From the NCBI GenBank assembly GCA_044223975.1, contig JBGALI010000002.1:62001-126000 (forward strand): 64,000 nt of DNA, written 5' to 3'. Positions 1 through 10,256 of the stretch are shown in pieces. The position numbers were made by a program, and so were the translations under genes. Under the pieces are notes generated by a model. The model worked only from the letters and a program-made list of their open reading frames with translations. It was not told the DNA's origin and searched no databases. The DNA is from CAZCPB01 sp044223975 (GTDB lineage: Bacteria; Planctomycetota; Phycisphaerae; Phycisphaerales; UBA1924). How positions within the stretch are numbered: position 1 is the first letter of the stretch; the number at the start of each line of letters is the position of its first letter.

Positions 1-1321
1 CGATGATCGCCGCCACCTCCCACCACCCCGCCATCCCGATGATCAAGGGCGGCGCCACCAGCGCAAACAACGCCGCCACCGCCACCGCCCCCGGCAGGAT
101 CACGCCGGGGTGGGTCATCTCGATGAACAGCCCGATCAGCAGGATCACGATCAGCAGAGCGCGGACAACGATGTTGGTCAGGAACGTAACCAGCCCCTCC
201 GACCACGACTCGTCGAGGCGCTGGATGTTCTTGGCGCCAAAGTACGCCTTGAGCTCCTCGTCGTCCTTCACCTTGTCGGTCGCCAGGCCGTAGCGGACCA
301 GGTCGTCGGCCTTGAGCGTCAGGGGATTCGACCCGTCGGTCACGAACTCGACGAGCTGCCATTGCCCGCGGTCCTGCACCGAAAGCACCGGTCGCGAGCT
401 TGCGTGCTGGAGGAGCAGCGCGTGCTTCTTGTACGCCACGGCAGCGGCACCCTCCAGCCCTGGTATCGCGGGGATCACACGCTCGTGCGCGAAGTCTGGA
501 GACCCCGTGGGTGGCGTCACCTCGGACGCAGGCCCCGGCGTACCCGCGTCCGGTGATGGCTCGCTGACCGCACCAGCCTGCGCCGACGGAACCCGGGGCA
601 AGAGCGTCGGCGGCGCCTCGCCGAAGATCAGTCGATACTCGCGCTCATTGACGAACAGCCGCTGGTGCGTCTGCGTGTTCTCCACCAGCCATAGTTTGAC
701 GCCGAGTGAGACCAGGCCCTGCACGAGGAATTCATCCCTCCCGTGCTTGCGCGCCGAATCCACCACCTCAGCCAGCAGCGGCCCGACGATCTTCTGCCGT
801 TCTTCCGCGGGCATCGGCATCAGCCCGGAAATCGGGCTCACCTGGATCGGGAGCGCATCACCGAAGTCCGAGGCGGGGCTCGTCACGATCTCGCGGCAGG
901 CCAGCGCGATCACCGCGCCTCCCGAATATGCCTTCGTGTTCACCCATGCCACCGTGTTGGCGATCGGGCACGACTTGATCAGCCCGCAGATGGTGATCAC
1001 TCCCCAAACATCACCCCCGGGCGTGTCCAGCTCGAACACGATTGCGTCCGCCCCGGCTCGCTGGGCGAGCTTGATCCGGCGTTCGACGCTGATCGCGGTG
1101 GTATTCTCGTTCTCTTTTCCCTTGATGTCACCCTTGATCGTGATGATCGCGACGTTCGTCGCCTTCCGAGCCGCCGGCACCGCCACCGGGCCCGACCCCT
1201 GCGCCATCGACCGCGCGGGCGTCCCCGTCAGCGCTGCCGCGGCAATCACCACCGCCGCCATCAGGCGAACGCAGCCTCGCCACCCGACGAAGGACCAGCG
1301 CTGAAGCATGTTCGTACCCAT
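1..1321 (-). CDS. NfeD-family membrane serine protease (ClpP-like), 3' end cut by window
   Basis: The reading frame runs off the left edge. About 440 residues are visible. An N-terminal hydrophobic segment (about residues 15-35) acts as signal or anchor. It is followed by a ClpP/SppA-type protease domain containing 'VFELDTPGG' and 'KAYSGGAVIALA'; the Ser in the latter is the expected nucleophile. A Pro/Ala-rich linker follows, and then closely spaced hydrophobic segments typical of the NfeD membrane region ('MTHPGVILPGA'). Family members are membrane-bound proteases usually linked to stomatin-like proteins and membrane quality control. The start is ATG at 1321 (MGTNMLQRW) or the internal ATG at 1309; an in-frame stop lies just upstream. 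The C-terminal OB-fold, if present, would lie outside the window. Confidence 0.85.
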   Translation of the reverse strand, partial: MGTNMLQRWSFVGWRGCVRLMAAVVIAAAALTGTPARSMAQGSGPVAVPAARKATNVAIITIKGDIKGKENENTTAISVERRIKLAQRAGADAIVFELDTPGGDVWGVITICGLIKSCPIANTVAWVNTKAYSGGAVIALACREIVTSPASDFGDALPIQVSPISGLMPMPAEERQKIVGPLLAEVVDSARKHGRDEFLVQGLVSLGVKLWLVENTQTHQRLFVNEREYRLIFGEAPPTLLPRVPSAQAGAVSEPSPDAGTPGPASEVTPPTGSPDFAHERVIPAIPGLEGAAAVAYKKHALLLQHASSRPVLSVQDRGQWQLVEFVTDGSNPLTLKADDLVRYGLATDKVKDDEELKAYFGAKNIQRLDESWSEGLVTFLTNIVVRALLIVILLIGLFIEMTHPGVILPGAVAVAALFALVAPPLIIGMAGWWEVAAII

Positions 1322-1507
1322 CGTGAGTCAATCATAGAGGCGCTCGCCACACCCGCGGACCACCCCGCTCGGCCGCGCCGGAGCCCGAAGAACCAGCGCA
1401 GTCCGGGACCAAGTCGGGTGACGTTCGTACGGGAGCGCCGGGTCCGCATTCGCGTTCGCGCACAAACCGTACAAGACCTGCCCGCCGCGCCACGGCACAC
1501 TCCTGCC

Positions 1508-2197
1508 ATGCACCCACGCGCCCTCATCCTCTGTTCGCTTCTGGTCGCCCCCGCGGCTCAGGCCGACCTCATTTTCAACCAGCCCACCCACCCCAACGCC
1601 GCCAAGGTGGGCCTGGGCTACTACAGCCAATCCGCCCCCAAGCCCACCCGGAACTACCTCCACGCCGACAACGTCACGCTCGCCGCCTCCGCGCAGGTGG
1701 CCCGCATCGCCTGGTGGGGCCTCAGCGAGGGCATCGACCACGCCGACCTCTCCAACTTCACCTCGTTCACGATCAAGCTCCACAGCGCCAGGCTCAGCGT
1801 CGGGCGCTGGATCCCCAACCAGGTGCTCGCGACGGAGACGTTCTCCATGGCCGCGACGAGCCCCACGCTCACCGGGCGCGCCGCCCCCGCCAACGGCGCG
1901 CTCGAGTACCGCCACGAGGTCGCCCTCACCCAGCCCTTTGCCTTGAGCGCGGGCACGATGTACTTCATCTCGATCGGCGCCGGCTTCGTGAGCGGCAGCA
2001 GCGACGCCTGGATGTGGCAGGACTCCAACACCACCGAGAAGAACTCGGCGATCTACAGCTACGCCAGCAGCACCTGGAGCCCGTTCCTCGATACCGACAG
2101 CGCGCTGGCGCTGTACTCCGTCCCGTCGCCGGGCGCGCCCGCCGTGGGGATCGCGGGCGCGCTCACGGCGATGGCAAGCCGTCGGCGCCGCGCCTGA
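1508..2197 (+). CDS. Secreted protein with C-terminal PxPG/RRRR sorting tail
   Basis: The product has 229 residues. A signal peptide (MHPRALILCSLLVAPAAQA) is followed by a beta-rich region without a domain I recognise. The C-terminus reads 'SVPSPGAPAVGIAG...MASRRRRA': a Pro-Gly motif, a short hydrophobic stretch and an arginine cluster. This resembles PEP-CTERM-type sorting tails common in Planctomycetota, so export and surface processing are inferred. The ATG at 1508 was chosen because it starts the signal peptide; a longer open frame upstream lacks coding character. The last 35 bp overlap the end of the convergent AraC-type gene. Function unknown. Confidence 0.75.
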   Translation: MHPRALILCSLLVAPAAQADLIFNQPTHPNAAKVGLGYYSQSAPKPTRNYLHADNVTLAASAQVARIAWWGLSEGIDHADLSNFTSFTIKLHSARLSVGRWIPNQVLATETFSMAATSPTLTGRAAPANGALEYRHEVALTQPFALSAGTMYFISIGAGFVSGSSDAWMWQDSNTTEKNSAIYSYASSTWSPFLDTDSALALYSVPSPGAPAVGIAGALTAMASRRRRA

Positions 2198-3014
2198 ACA
2201 GCTTCCGCATCGCCCCCGGCGTCAGGCCCGCGTGACTCTTGAGGTGGTGGCACAGGTGCGCCTGGTCCACGTACCCGCAGGCGTGCGCGATCCGCGACAA
2301 GGGCTCCTCACCCGCCGCCACACGGCGTGAGGCCTCCGCCGCGCGCAGCCGCCGCGAGAACGTCCCCACTGACACGCACATCACGCGCCGGAATTCGCGC
2401 GCCAGGTGGCAGGGGTGCACGCCCGCGTCCGCCGCCAGCTCGCCCAGCGCCACCGGCGCCCCGCGCTCGTCCGTCAATCGCGACACCACGCCGTCGATCC
2501 ACGCCGGCTTCCCCCGCGCCCCCGCCGGCCATCGCGACGCCTCGGCCAGAAGCTCGAACGCCAGCGATTCCACGGCAAGCCCGTCGGGCCCGGCGCTCCT
2601 GGTGACCTCCCCGAGCAGAGCCGCGGCAAGGTTCAAGCACCGCGACGGGTCCAGCTCCAGGTCCAGCGCCCGCCCCGTGCCGTCCTCGCGCCGCGCGAGC
2701 GGGCCCGGCACCACGACGTGCATGGTGCAGATCCCCCGCGTGCCGCACTTGAACGAGTGCTCCGCGCCGGGCGCGAAATACTCCACGCACGCCGCCGAAG
2801 AAAGCATGTCCTTCCGCCGGTACGTGCCGCGCCCCGAGCCCGACACCACCAGGTCGATCGTGCCGTGCTCGTGCTGGTGCGGCGCCTGTTCGAAGTCGTG
2901 CCGGTACCGCTTGAGCGTCACCGCCAGCGGCCCCGCGCGCACCGCGCGCAGCAGGACAGCACGCTCCCCGTCCCCGGGGTTCACGGGCACGGGTTGCAAG
3001 GAAGCGTCGATCAT
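2163..3014 (-). CDS. AraC/XylS-family transcriptional regulator
   Basis: The product has 283 residues. The N-terminal half looks like a cupin-type sensor, with a His-rich stretch 'APHQHEHGTIDLVVSGSGRG'. The C-terminal ~100 residues form the paired helix-turn-helix of AraC regulators: 'LGELAADAGVHPCHLAREF' and 'LSRIAHACGYVDQAHLCHH'. The start ATG at 3014 (MIDASLQPV) leaves 81 bp to the divergent gene at 3096, so the two probably share a promoter region and the regulator may control that membrane protein. The ligand cannot be read from the sequence. Confidence 0.88.
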   Translation of the reverse strand: MIDASLQPVPVNPGDGERAVLLRAVRAGPLAVTLKRYRHDFEQAPHQHEHGTIDLVVSGSGRGTYRRKDMLSSAACVEYFAPGAEHSFKCGTRGICTMHVVVPGPLARREDGTGRALDLELDPSRCLNLAAALLGEVTRSAGPDGLAVESLAFELLAEASRWPAGARGKPAWIDGVVSRLTDERGAPVALGELAADAGVHPCHLAREFRRVMCVSVGTFSRRLRAAEASRRVAAGEEPLSRIAHACGYVDQAHLCHHLKSHAGLTPGAMRKLFRRGADGLPSP

Positions 3015-3095
3015 CGGCCCGTTCAACAATGCCACGGATCTCCCGCCGCGTCCAGCGGCAGCGTCCGATACGCCGCGCCAATCCAAGAAGATCCC

Positions 3096-3560
3096 GTGCC
3101 CATCGACCCCGCCACCCTCCGCACCGTCCCTTTCCGGGCCCCGACGCCCGAGCCAACCCCGCGCCCGTGGTGGAAGGCCCCGCTTGTTTTCCTCACCGGC
3201 TCGATGATCCTCGGTGCCGCGGCACTGGCCGCGTGGGGCAGCGCGACCCTGACCGCCATCTATCTGCTGGCCGTCGTGCTCGCCTCGATCGTCGGCACCG
3301 TCATCGCCTTCTGCCGCGGCTGGGCCCAAGGCGGGTTCCGGAACGCCCTCTACCGCGCCGACCACCCGCTGGGCACGACCTTCGCCGGCGACGAAGAACG
3401 CGACGGCATGGTCGTCGCCCGCTGGTGGCTCCTAGGCGTGGCCATCATCCTCGCCGGCGTTCTCTCATTCAAGCGGCCGGACGCGTGGGACAACCTGCGG
3501 CACGGGCGGTTCAGCGCGAGCCCGGGTCAGGCACTTCCGGTCCCTGGGGCGCCGCGCTGA
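3096..3560 (+). CDS. Small membrane protein of unknown function
   Basis: The product has 154 residues and starts with GTG (VPIDPATLRTVPF), preceded by a purine-rich aagaag. There are three predicted membrane segments: two in about residues 24-72 and one near 'WWLLGVAIILAGVLSF'. No known domain is recognised. It is divergent from the AraC-type regulator, and its 3' end overlaps the tail of the convergent DUF5615 remnant by about 34 bp. Confidence 0.65.
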   Translation: MPIDPATLRTVPFRAPTPEPTPRPWWKAPLVFLTGSMILGAAALAAWGSATLTAIYLLAVVLASIVGTVIAFCRGWAQGGFRNALYRADHPLGTTFAGDEERDGMVVARWWLLGVAIILAGVLSFKRPDAWDNLRHGRFSASPGQALPVPGAPR

Positions 3561-3942
3561 AGCTTGGCATCAGGCGCATCCGCCTGCGCGGGCAGCGCCA
3601 CCAGCCGCACCCTGGCATCCTCAACCACGGCGTACGAGCCCTTCCAGTCGTTCCGAGATTCCAAGGCGTGCACGATGCGCCGCACCGCCACATCCGGCGA
3701 AGGACATGAAATGCGGAAGAGCACGATCCCGCACGACGCGCTCATCCCGCGCCGAAACACCATCTCGCCAAAGTCCCGATCGAACGTAACCAGGATCCTC
3801 GATTCGACGAGCGCCCGCGCCAGCACATCGGGTCGCTCGCGCCGGGCATCGACTCGCGCGCCCACACCACATCGTGACCCCGCTCACGCAGGCCGCGCAC
3901 CGCATCGCCCGGCACGTTCTCATTCGCGAGGATCCGGTGCAT
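3527..3942 (-). pseudogene. DUF5615 PIN-like toxin, frameshifted
   Basis: Two adjacent reading frames together encode one DUF5615 (PIN-like) protein. The 5' part (3942 to about 3830) reads 'MHRILANENVPGDAVRGL...ESMPGASDP'. The 3' part (about 3829 to 3527), in another frame, continues 'DVLARALVESRILVTFDRDF'. The family motif expects Asp-Pro-Asp-Val, and adding a single G near position 3830 restores it exactly. The gene is therefore either inactivated by a 1-bp deletion or carries a base-call error in a short G run. It lies 3 bp downstream of the DUF433 partner, the usual order for this module. DUF5615 proteins are PIN-like and presumed nucleases, with DUF433 as antitoxin. Confidence 0.8.
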
Positions 3943-3945
3943 GGT

Positions 3946-4176
3946 TCACGCAGAAAGCGGGTACACACGCTCGGCCGCGAGGCGCTCCTGCGCGTACGCG
4001 AGGCACGCGAGTATGTCGTCGCGGGTCAACCCGGGGTAGTTGCGGACAAGGTCGGCCTCTTTCCAATCCTGCGCCAGCAAGCCGACCACAAATTCAACGC
4101 TCAACCGCGTGCCCTTCACGACGGGCTTGCCCGCCAGCACCTTCGCATCGAGCGTAATTCGATCTTGCCACCTCAT
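3946..4176 (-). CDS. DUF433-domain antitoxin
   Basis: The product has 76 residues, and the whole length matches the DUF433 pattern: 'RITLDAKVLAGKPVVKGTRL' followed by 'LLAQDWKEADLVRNYPGLTR' and 'DILACLAYAQERLA'. DUF433 proteins contain a winged-helix-like fold and are paired with DUF5615 PIN-like proteins as presumed antitoxin and autorepressor. The partner follows after 3 bp but is frameshifted, so the antitoxin may be an orphan. The start ATG lies 6 nt from a TATACT box, suggesting a leaderless transcript. Confidence 0.85.
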   Translation of the reverse strand: MRWQDRITLDAKVLAGKPVVKGTRLSVEFVVGLLAQDWKEADLVRNYPGLTRDDILACLAYAQERLAAERVYPLSA

Positions 4177-4182
4177 GCATTA

Positions 4183-4188
4183 AGTATA
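4183..4188 (-). promoter_or_regulatory. -10 box of the DUF433/DUF5615 module
   Basis: TATACT on the minus strand lies 6 nt upstream of the DUF433 ATG, inside an AT-rich patch that stands out in GC-rich surroundings. No good -35 hexamer is visible. The spacing implies a transcript with almost no leader. Confidence 0.5.
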
Positions 4189-4195
4189 TCGGGCG

Positions 4196-6106
<1,911 letters not shown>

Positions 6107-6183
6107 GGTCTGGTACACTCCAAAGCGGCGATTGTAGAAGCAAACCGACCCCCGCACGCCACCCACCACAAGGGCCCTTCCCG

Positions 6184-7452
6184 ATGCTCACCATCCTGCC
6201 CCTGCTCGCCGCCGCGTCCGTGCTCCCCGCGTTTGCCGACGACACGCCCGTCAAGCTCACGCTCCTCTCCTCCGGCGCGATGCAGAAGATCGGCTACTAC
6301 ATGCCGCTGCGTCTGCAGCTCTCCGCCGACAAGCCCGCGTCCCTCAAGAAAGCACCCGCCGATCTTGCCGCGCCCCTCTACGGCGTGCTCACCATCGCCG
6401 GCCCCGACGGCGCCGTCTACCACGTCATCGTCGACGAGCCCGACGGCAAGCCCGCCCGCCTCTTCGTCGACACCAACGGCAACGGCGATCTCACCGACGA
6501 CCCCGCCGCCAAGTGGGACGGCCGCCCCCAGGGCGAACTCACCATGTACGGCGGCAGCGCCACCCTCGACCTCGGCACCCCTGCCAAGCCCATGCCCGTG
6601 TCCCTCGGCCTCTACCGCTTCGACAAGAACGACCCCAAGCGGGCCGAGCTCAAGACCACCATCCTCTATTACCGCGACTACGCCCTGGAAGGCGACGTCA
6701 CCCTCGGCGGCAAGACCATGAAAGCCTTGCTCGTCGATGAGGCCGCCACCGGCGATTTCCGCGGCAAGGAAATCCCCAAGGACGCCGCCGCCGGCGAAGG
6801 CACCTCGGGCGTTCTCCTGCTCCTCGACGTCAACGGCAACGGCCGCTTCGACCGCCGCGGCGAGAACTTCGACGTCCGCGCCCCCTTCAACATCGGCGGC
6901 ACCACCTACGAAGTCACCAACCTCGCCCGCGACGGCTCTTCCTTCACCATCACCAAGTCCGCTAAGACCGTCGCCGAAATTCCGACGCCCCCCGACCACA
7001 CCGTCGGCAAGCCCATCCTCGCGTTCGAAGCCGCGACCATGGACGGCAAGACCGTGCACTTCCCCGGCGATTACAAGGGCAAGCTCGTCATGCTCGACTT
7101 CTGGGCCACCTGGTGCGGGCCTTGCATGCAGGAAGTCCCCAACGTCGTCAAGAACTACGAGAAGTTCCACTCGCAGGGCTTTGAGATCCTCGGCGTCACC
7201 CTCGACGACAAGGACGCCGACGACAAGATCAAGTCCACCACCAAGTCCAAGGGCATGACCTGGGACCAGGTCTACGACGGCGGCGGCTGGAAGGCCCGCG
7301 TCGCGCAGATGTACGCCATCGACTCCATCCCGGCCGTCTTCCTCGTCGACGGCGACACCGGCAAGATCATCGCCGGCGAGTCCGAACTCCGAGGCCCCGC
7401 CCTCGAGAAGACCCTCGAAAAGGCCCTCGCTGACAAGAAGAGCGGCCACTGA
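6184..7452 (+). CDS. Exported TlpA-like thioredoxin-fold protein
   Basis: The product has 422 residues. A signal peptide (MLTILPLLAAASVLPAFA) directs export. Residues about 20-270 form a beta-rich region with repeated 'DVNGNGRFD'-like and 'DTNGNGDLTD' Asp/Asn-rich loops that could bind calcium. Residues about 275-420 are a redoxin/TlpA domain with the active site 'WATWCGPCMQE' (Cys311 and Cys314) and a 'SIPAVFLVDGDTG' cis-Pro loop. It is probably a periplasmic disulfide reductase or oxidoreductase. It is divergent from glnS with 77 bp between the starts. The substrate is unknown. Confidence 0.85.
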   Translation: MLTILPLLAAASVLPAFADDTPVKLTLLSSGAMQKIGYYMPLRLQLSADKPASLKKAPADLAAPLYGVLTIAGPDGAVYHVIVDEPDGKPARLFVDTNGNGDLTDDPAAKWDGRPQGELTMYGGSATLDLGTPAKPMPVSLGLYRFDKNDPKRAELKTTILYYRDYALEGDVTLGGKTMKALLVDEAATGDFRGKEIPKDAAAGEGTSGVLLLLDVNGNGRFDRRGENFDVRAPFNIGGTTYEVTNLARDGSSFTITKSAKTVAEIPTPPDHTVGKPILAFEAATMDGKTVHFPGDYKGKLVMLDFWATWCGPCMQEVPNVVKNYEKFHSQGFEILGVTLDDKDADDKIKSTTKSKGMTWDQVYDGGGWKARVAQMYAIDSIPAVFLVDGDTGKIIAGESELRGPALEKTLEKALADKKSGH

Positions 7453-7612
7453 CCCATCGCTCAGGCTCGGGCCGTCGGCCCCAACTCGCGCGAGCGCATC
7501 CAGCGATTTCACCGCGCACCGTGCGTGCACGCGATGTGCGCGCCTATCGCCCCGGTCGACTGCCCGCTTGGCGCCTTCGCTTTTCGCTGTCTCCAAGCCC
7601 GTACACTCGCCC

Positions 7613-8632
7613 GTGAACCACACCCCGCTTCTCGCCGCCGCTGAACTCGCCGTCGCACAAGCCTCGATCGTCTGCCGCCACGTGCAGGCCACGCTCGATC
7701 AGGTCCGCGCCATCACCAAGGACGACAAGTCCCCCGTCACCGTCGCCGACTTCGCCAGCCAGGCCGTCGTCTCGCGCATCCTCACCGAGCATTTCGGCAA
7801 CGTGGTCCTCGTCGGCGAAGAGTCCTCCGCCTTCCTCCGCGACCCCGCGCATTCCTCCCACCTTGCCGCCGCCGTCGATGCCGCGCGCACCGTGTGGCCC
7901 GACGTCACCCCCGAGGCGCTCCTGAGCGCCATCGACCACGGCAACGCCCGCAACGTCCCCGTCTCGCGCACCTTCTGGACGCTCGACCCCGTCGACGGAA
8001 CCAAGGGCTTCCTCCGCGGCCAGCAGTACGCCGTCGCCCTGGCCTTCATCGAGGCCGGCCACCCCGCCGTCGGCGTGCTGGGCTGCCCCAACCTTCCTCC
8101 CGGCGACAACGCGCGCTTTGACCTGCCCCACGCGCAGGGCACCATCCTGTCCGCCGTCCGCGGCCGCGGCACGTACGAACGCCCCTGCACCAAAGAGCCC
8201 GCGCACGCCCAGTCCCGCGTCCACCACACCCCGCGCCGCGCCGGCGCCCCCGTCCGCGCCTGCGAGAGCGCCGAGGCCGCGCACTCCGACCACTCCAGCG
8301 TCTCGGCGATCATGGCCGCGCTCGGCCCCGCCGGCGAACCCGCGCGCCTCGACAGCCAGTGCAAGTACGCCGTCGTCGCCCGCGCCCAGGCCGACGTCTA
8401 CCTGCGCATGCCCTCGAAAAAGCTCTACCTCGAAAAGATCTGGGACCACGCCGCCGGCTCGCTCGTCGCCCAGGAAGCCGGTTGCATCGTCACCGACGTC
8501 CGCGGCAATCCCCTGGACTTCTCCCGCGGCACCGAACTCACGGAAAACCGCGGCATCGTCGTCGCCCCGCCAGCACTCCACGCCCGCGTCATCGAAACCA
8601 TCGCACGCCTGGGCCTCGCGCCGACGACCTGA
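7613..8632 (+). CDS. 3'(2'),5'-bisphosphate nucleotidase (HAL2/SAL1-like)
   Basis: The product has 339 residues starting at GTG (VNHTPLLAAAEL); an upstream in-frame TTG seems less likely. It belongs to the Li-sensitive, Mg-dependent phosphatase superfamily. The signatures are 'DDKSPVTVADFASQ', 'LVGEES', 'FWTLDPVDGTKGFLRG' and the C-terminal 'IWDHAAGSLVAQEAG'. The length and the DPVDGTKGF motif fit the eukaryote-like HAL2 group, which hydrolyses 3'-phosphoadenosine 5'-phosphate to AMP in sulfur metabolism and also inositol polyphosphates, rather than short CysQ. No sulfate-assimilation genes are adjacent. Confidence 0.88.
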   Translation: MNHTPLLAAAELAVAQASIVCRHVQATLDQVRAITKDDKSPVTVADFASQAVVSRILTEHFGNVVLVGEESSAFLRDPAHSSHLAAAVDAARTVWPDVTPEALLSAIDHGNARNVPVSRTFWTLDPVDGTKGFLRGQQYAVALAFIEAGHPAVGVLGCPNLPPGDNARFDLPHAQGTILSAVRGRGTYERPCTKEPAHAQSRVHHTPRRAGAPVRACESAEAAHSDHSSVSAIMAALGPAGEPARLDSQCKYAVVARAQADVYLRMPSKKLYLEKIWDHAAGSLVAQEAGCIVTDVRGNPLDFSRGTELTENRGIVVAPPALHARVIETIARLGLAPTT

Positions 8633-8657
8633 ATTCTCTCTGCACACGCGCGCGTGC

Positions 8658-8688
8658 CACGACTGTCCGGTTCCTCCGGACAGTCGTG
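8658..8688. terminator. Perfect 13-bp hairpin, probable terminator or mRNA end
   Basis: A perfect inverted repeat with arms of 13 bp (CACGACTGTCCGG and its complement) and a 5-nt loop lies 26 bp after the stop of the nucleotidase gene. No T-run follows, so it is not a classical intrinsic terminator. It may protect mRNA ends or regulate the next gene. Confidence 0.5.
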
Positions 8689-8791
8689 CGAACGGGCCAT
8701 GGCGCATCAGAATCCTTGGTTTCTCGCCGTGGTACTGGAAACAGACCGCCGTTTCGAGGCTCCATTCCCGGATACTGTTTCTCCACCGTCG

Positions 8792-9298
8792 ATGACTACA
8801 GATCCCGCCCAGAATGAACGAGGCCCCGCACCTGCCGGACTGACGCTGTACCTCGGCGGCACTTTCGATCCTATTGAAATGGCGAAGGCCCTGGGCCTGC
8901 GTCCCATTCGCATGGAATTCGCCGGAACGAACGAGGTGTGCGTCTGCACGGGTGCTGGAGGACCGAAGCGCTTCCGAGTTTCACGAACGATCCCCTGTGA
9001 TCGCCTGAAGGTGTCCGTGCCCGGCGACAAAGCCATTGAAAGCCTGTTCCGCGCGTTGCTTTCAGCGGTGGACGCACTCTCAGGACCTTTGCGCACTACC
9101 TGGGACCGCCTGAGCCATCGCTTCGCCGACCTGGGCCTTTACTGGATGAACGAGGGTAACTGCGGCACGGAGTACGACCTTCCCGCGCCGGTGCTCGCCG
9201 ATCTCGCCGGGCACGGAATCTCGCTGCGGATTTCCGTGTACGAAGGCGACGGCGCAGTCGACAAAGCGATCCGGGATCGGGCCGCTGAGTCAGACTAA
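8792..9298 (+). CDS. DUF4279-like protein
   Basis: The product has 168 residues. 'LTLYLGGTFDPIEMAKALGL' near the N-terminus and 'LGLYWMNEGNCGTEYDLP' with 'LADLAGHGISLRISVYE' near the C-terminus resemble DUF4279, a small cytoplasmic alpha/beta family often found near toxin or defence genes; this assignment is from pattern memory. The start is uncertain: ATG 8792 (MTTDPAQNERG) begins the conserved part, and ATG 8699 is an alternative. It lies between a housekeeping nucleotidase and hicBA. Confidence 0.55.
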   Translation: MTTDPAQNERGPAPAGLTLYLGGTFDPIEMAKALGLRPIRMEFAGTNEVCVCTGAGGPKRFRVSRTIPCDRLKVSVPGDKAIESLFRALLSAVDALSGPLRTTWDRLSHRFADLGLYWMNEGNCGTEYDLPAPVLADLAGHGISLRISVYEGDGAVDKAIRDRAAESD

Positions 9299-9332
9299 AC
9301 GCCATGGTGCCCGTCAGCCGGTCCCCCCACAG

Positions 9333-9578
9333 CTACGCCGCCCGCCGCGCCTTCCGCGACGACCCGTTCCCGCCCGTGCTCACGTACACGGCTCGCGCCG
9401 TAGGGCGCGGCACCGCAACCCCGTCTTCGCGCATTCCCGCGATGTGCATCGCCACCGCTTCGCGGATGCGCTTGCTCACGATCGCGGGCGTCCGCCCCGT
9501 GGCAATGCAGCCGGGCAGGTCCGGCACATACGCCGAGTAGTTTGACCCCGCCTTCTCGATAACCACGGCGTAGCGCAT
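9333..9578 (-). CDS. hicB: HicB-family antitoxin
   Basis: The product has 81 residues. 'YAVVIEKAGSNYSAYVPDLP' and 'GCIATGRTPAIVSKRIREAV' match the partial RNase H-like fold of HicB antitoxins, including the conserved PDLPGC motif. The C-terminus is short and basic with no clear ribbon-helix-helix or HTH domain, so autoregulation may need the toxin complex. The start ATG overlaps the last base of hicA, indicating translational coupling. Confidence 0.9.
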   Translation of the reverse strand: MRYAVVIEKAGSNYSAYVPDLPGCIATGRTPAIVSKRIREAVAMHIAGMREDGVAVPRPTARAVYVSTGGNGSSRKARRAA

Positions 9579-9775
9579 CAGCCCTTGCTCCTCTTCAGTC
9601 CCGCCTGCTTCAGAATGCTATTCAAAGTTCCGGGCGCCAGGTCATCGCTCGACGAACCCGCGACCGTAACGCGCCCGGGCTTGACCGCGTGCTTGAACTG
9701 GCGGTGGCTCCCTTTGGTGGCGATCAAATGCCACCCATCAGCTCGCAGCAGAGTCAGGACCTCGCGCACCTTCAT
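9578..9775 (-). CDS. hicA: HicA-family mRNA interferase toxin
   Basis: The product has 65 residues and a dsRBD-like fold. 'MKVREVLTLLRADGWHLIAT' and 'KGSHRQFKH' contain the catalytic histidine region (GSHRQF) of HicA toxins, which cleave mRNA. The ATG at 9775 was chosen over an upstream start because it begins the conserved first helix. It is the first gene of the module, upstream of hicB, as in canonical HicAB systems. A weak TACTCT -10-like box lies about 10 nt upstream. Confidence 0.9.
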   Translation of the reverse strand: MKVREVLTLLRADGWHLIATKGSHRQFKHAVKPGRVTVAGSSSDDLAPGTLNSILKQAGLKRSKG

Positions 9776-10256
9776 CGGCGGCAGAGTACCCGGCCGGCGG
9801 GAGGCGACCAACTCTCTTGTCGCTCACGCCCCCACCAACAATCCAGCAAAAACAACCGCGCGTCCCAGGACCATTCCCGAGCCGCGCGGTGAACCCGCAC
9901 ACATTCGCGTTCAATTGCCGGCGCCCGTGGGAGAGCGGAGGGGGGATTCGCACCCCCCACGGACGTCCGGCAGGAGAGAGACCTTTTCGCCTTCGCGTCG
10001 CTCCGCGCCGGCGTGCACATCGTCGGGAGGGAGGACTCCGGCGACATGCTCGGACGGGCGACCCGGGCCGTTAGCTCATCAGCCGCGCTCCTGCGGCGCG
10101 AGGACATTTCGGCCTCTCACCGTTCAGGAGCCGCGCCAAGGACCGGAAATACGCGTTCCAAGAAAATTCCCGATCCCCAGGCGCGGCACGCCCGAACGAG
10201 ACTCCGCTATCCTGACTTCTCTTTGTGCCCCGGGTCCGGGGCCCGGATCCCCCCAC
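9776..10256. other. Intergenic region with a T-arm-like hairpin
   Basis: This is a 481-bp gap between divergent hicA and the sigma-factor gene. No convincing gene is present. At 9940-9958 there is a 6-bp G/C stem with loop attcgca, resembling a tRNA T-arm, but no matching acceptor, D or anticodon arms were found. The right part should hold the promoter of the sigma/CHAT operon; GGAA-N7-TTCC near 10145-10160 is a possible operator-like palindrome. Confidence 0.4.

Noticed and set aside
3..1304. Long plus-strand reading frames opposite the NfeD gene
   Set aside because: They are antisense shadows of a GC-rich coding region; the minus-strand frame has clear protease motifs and membrane segments.
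9940..9958. tRNA T-arm-like hairpin (gggggg-attcgca-cccccc) suggesting a minus-strand tRNA or tmRNA
   Set aside because: The loop would read TGCGAAT, not the near-universal TTC start; no acceptor, D or anticodon stems could be fitted within 100 bp on either strand.
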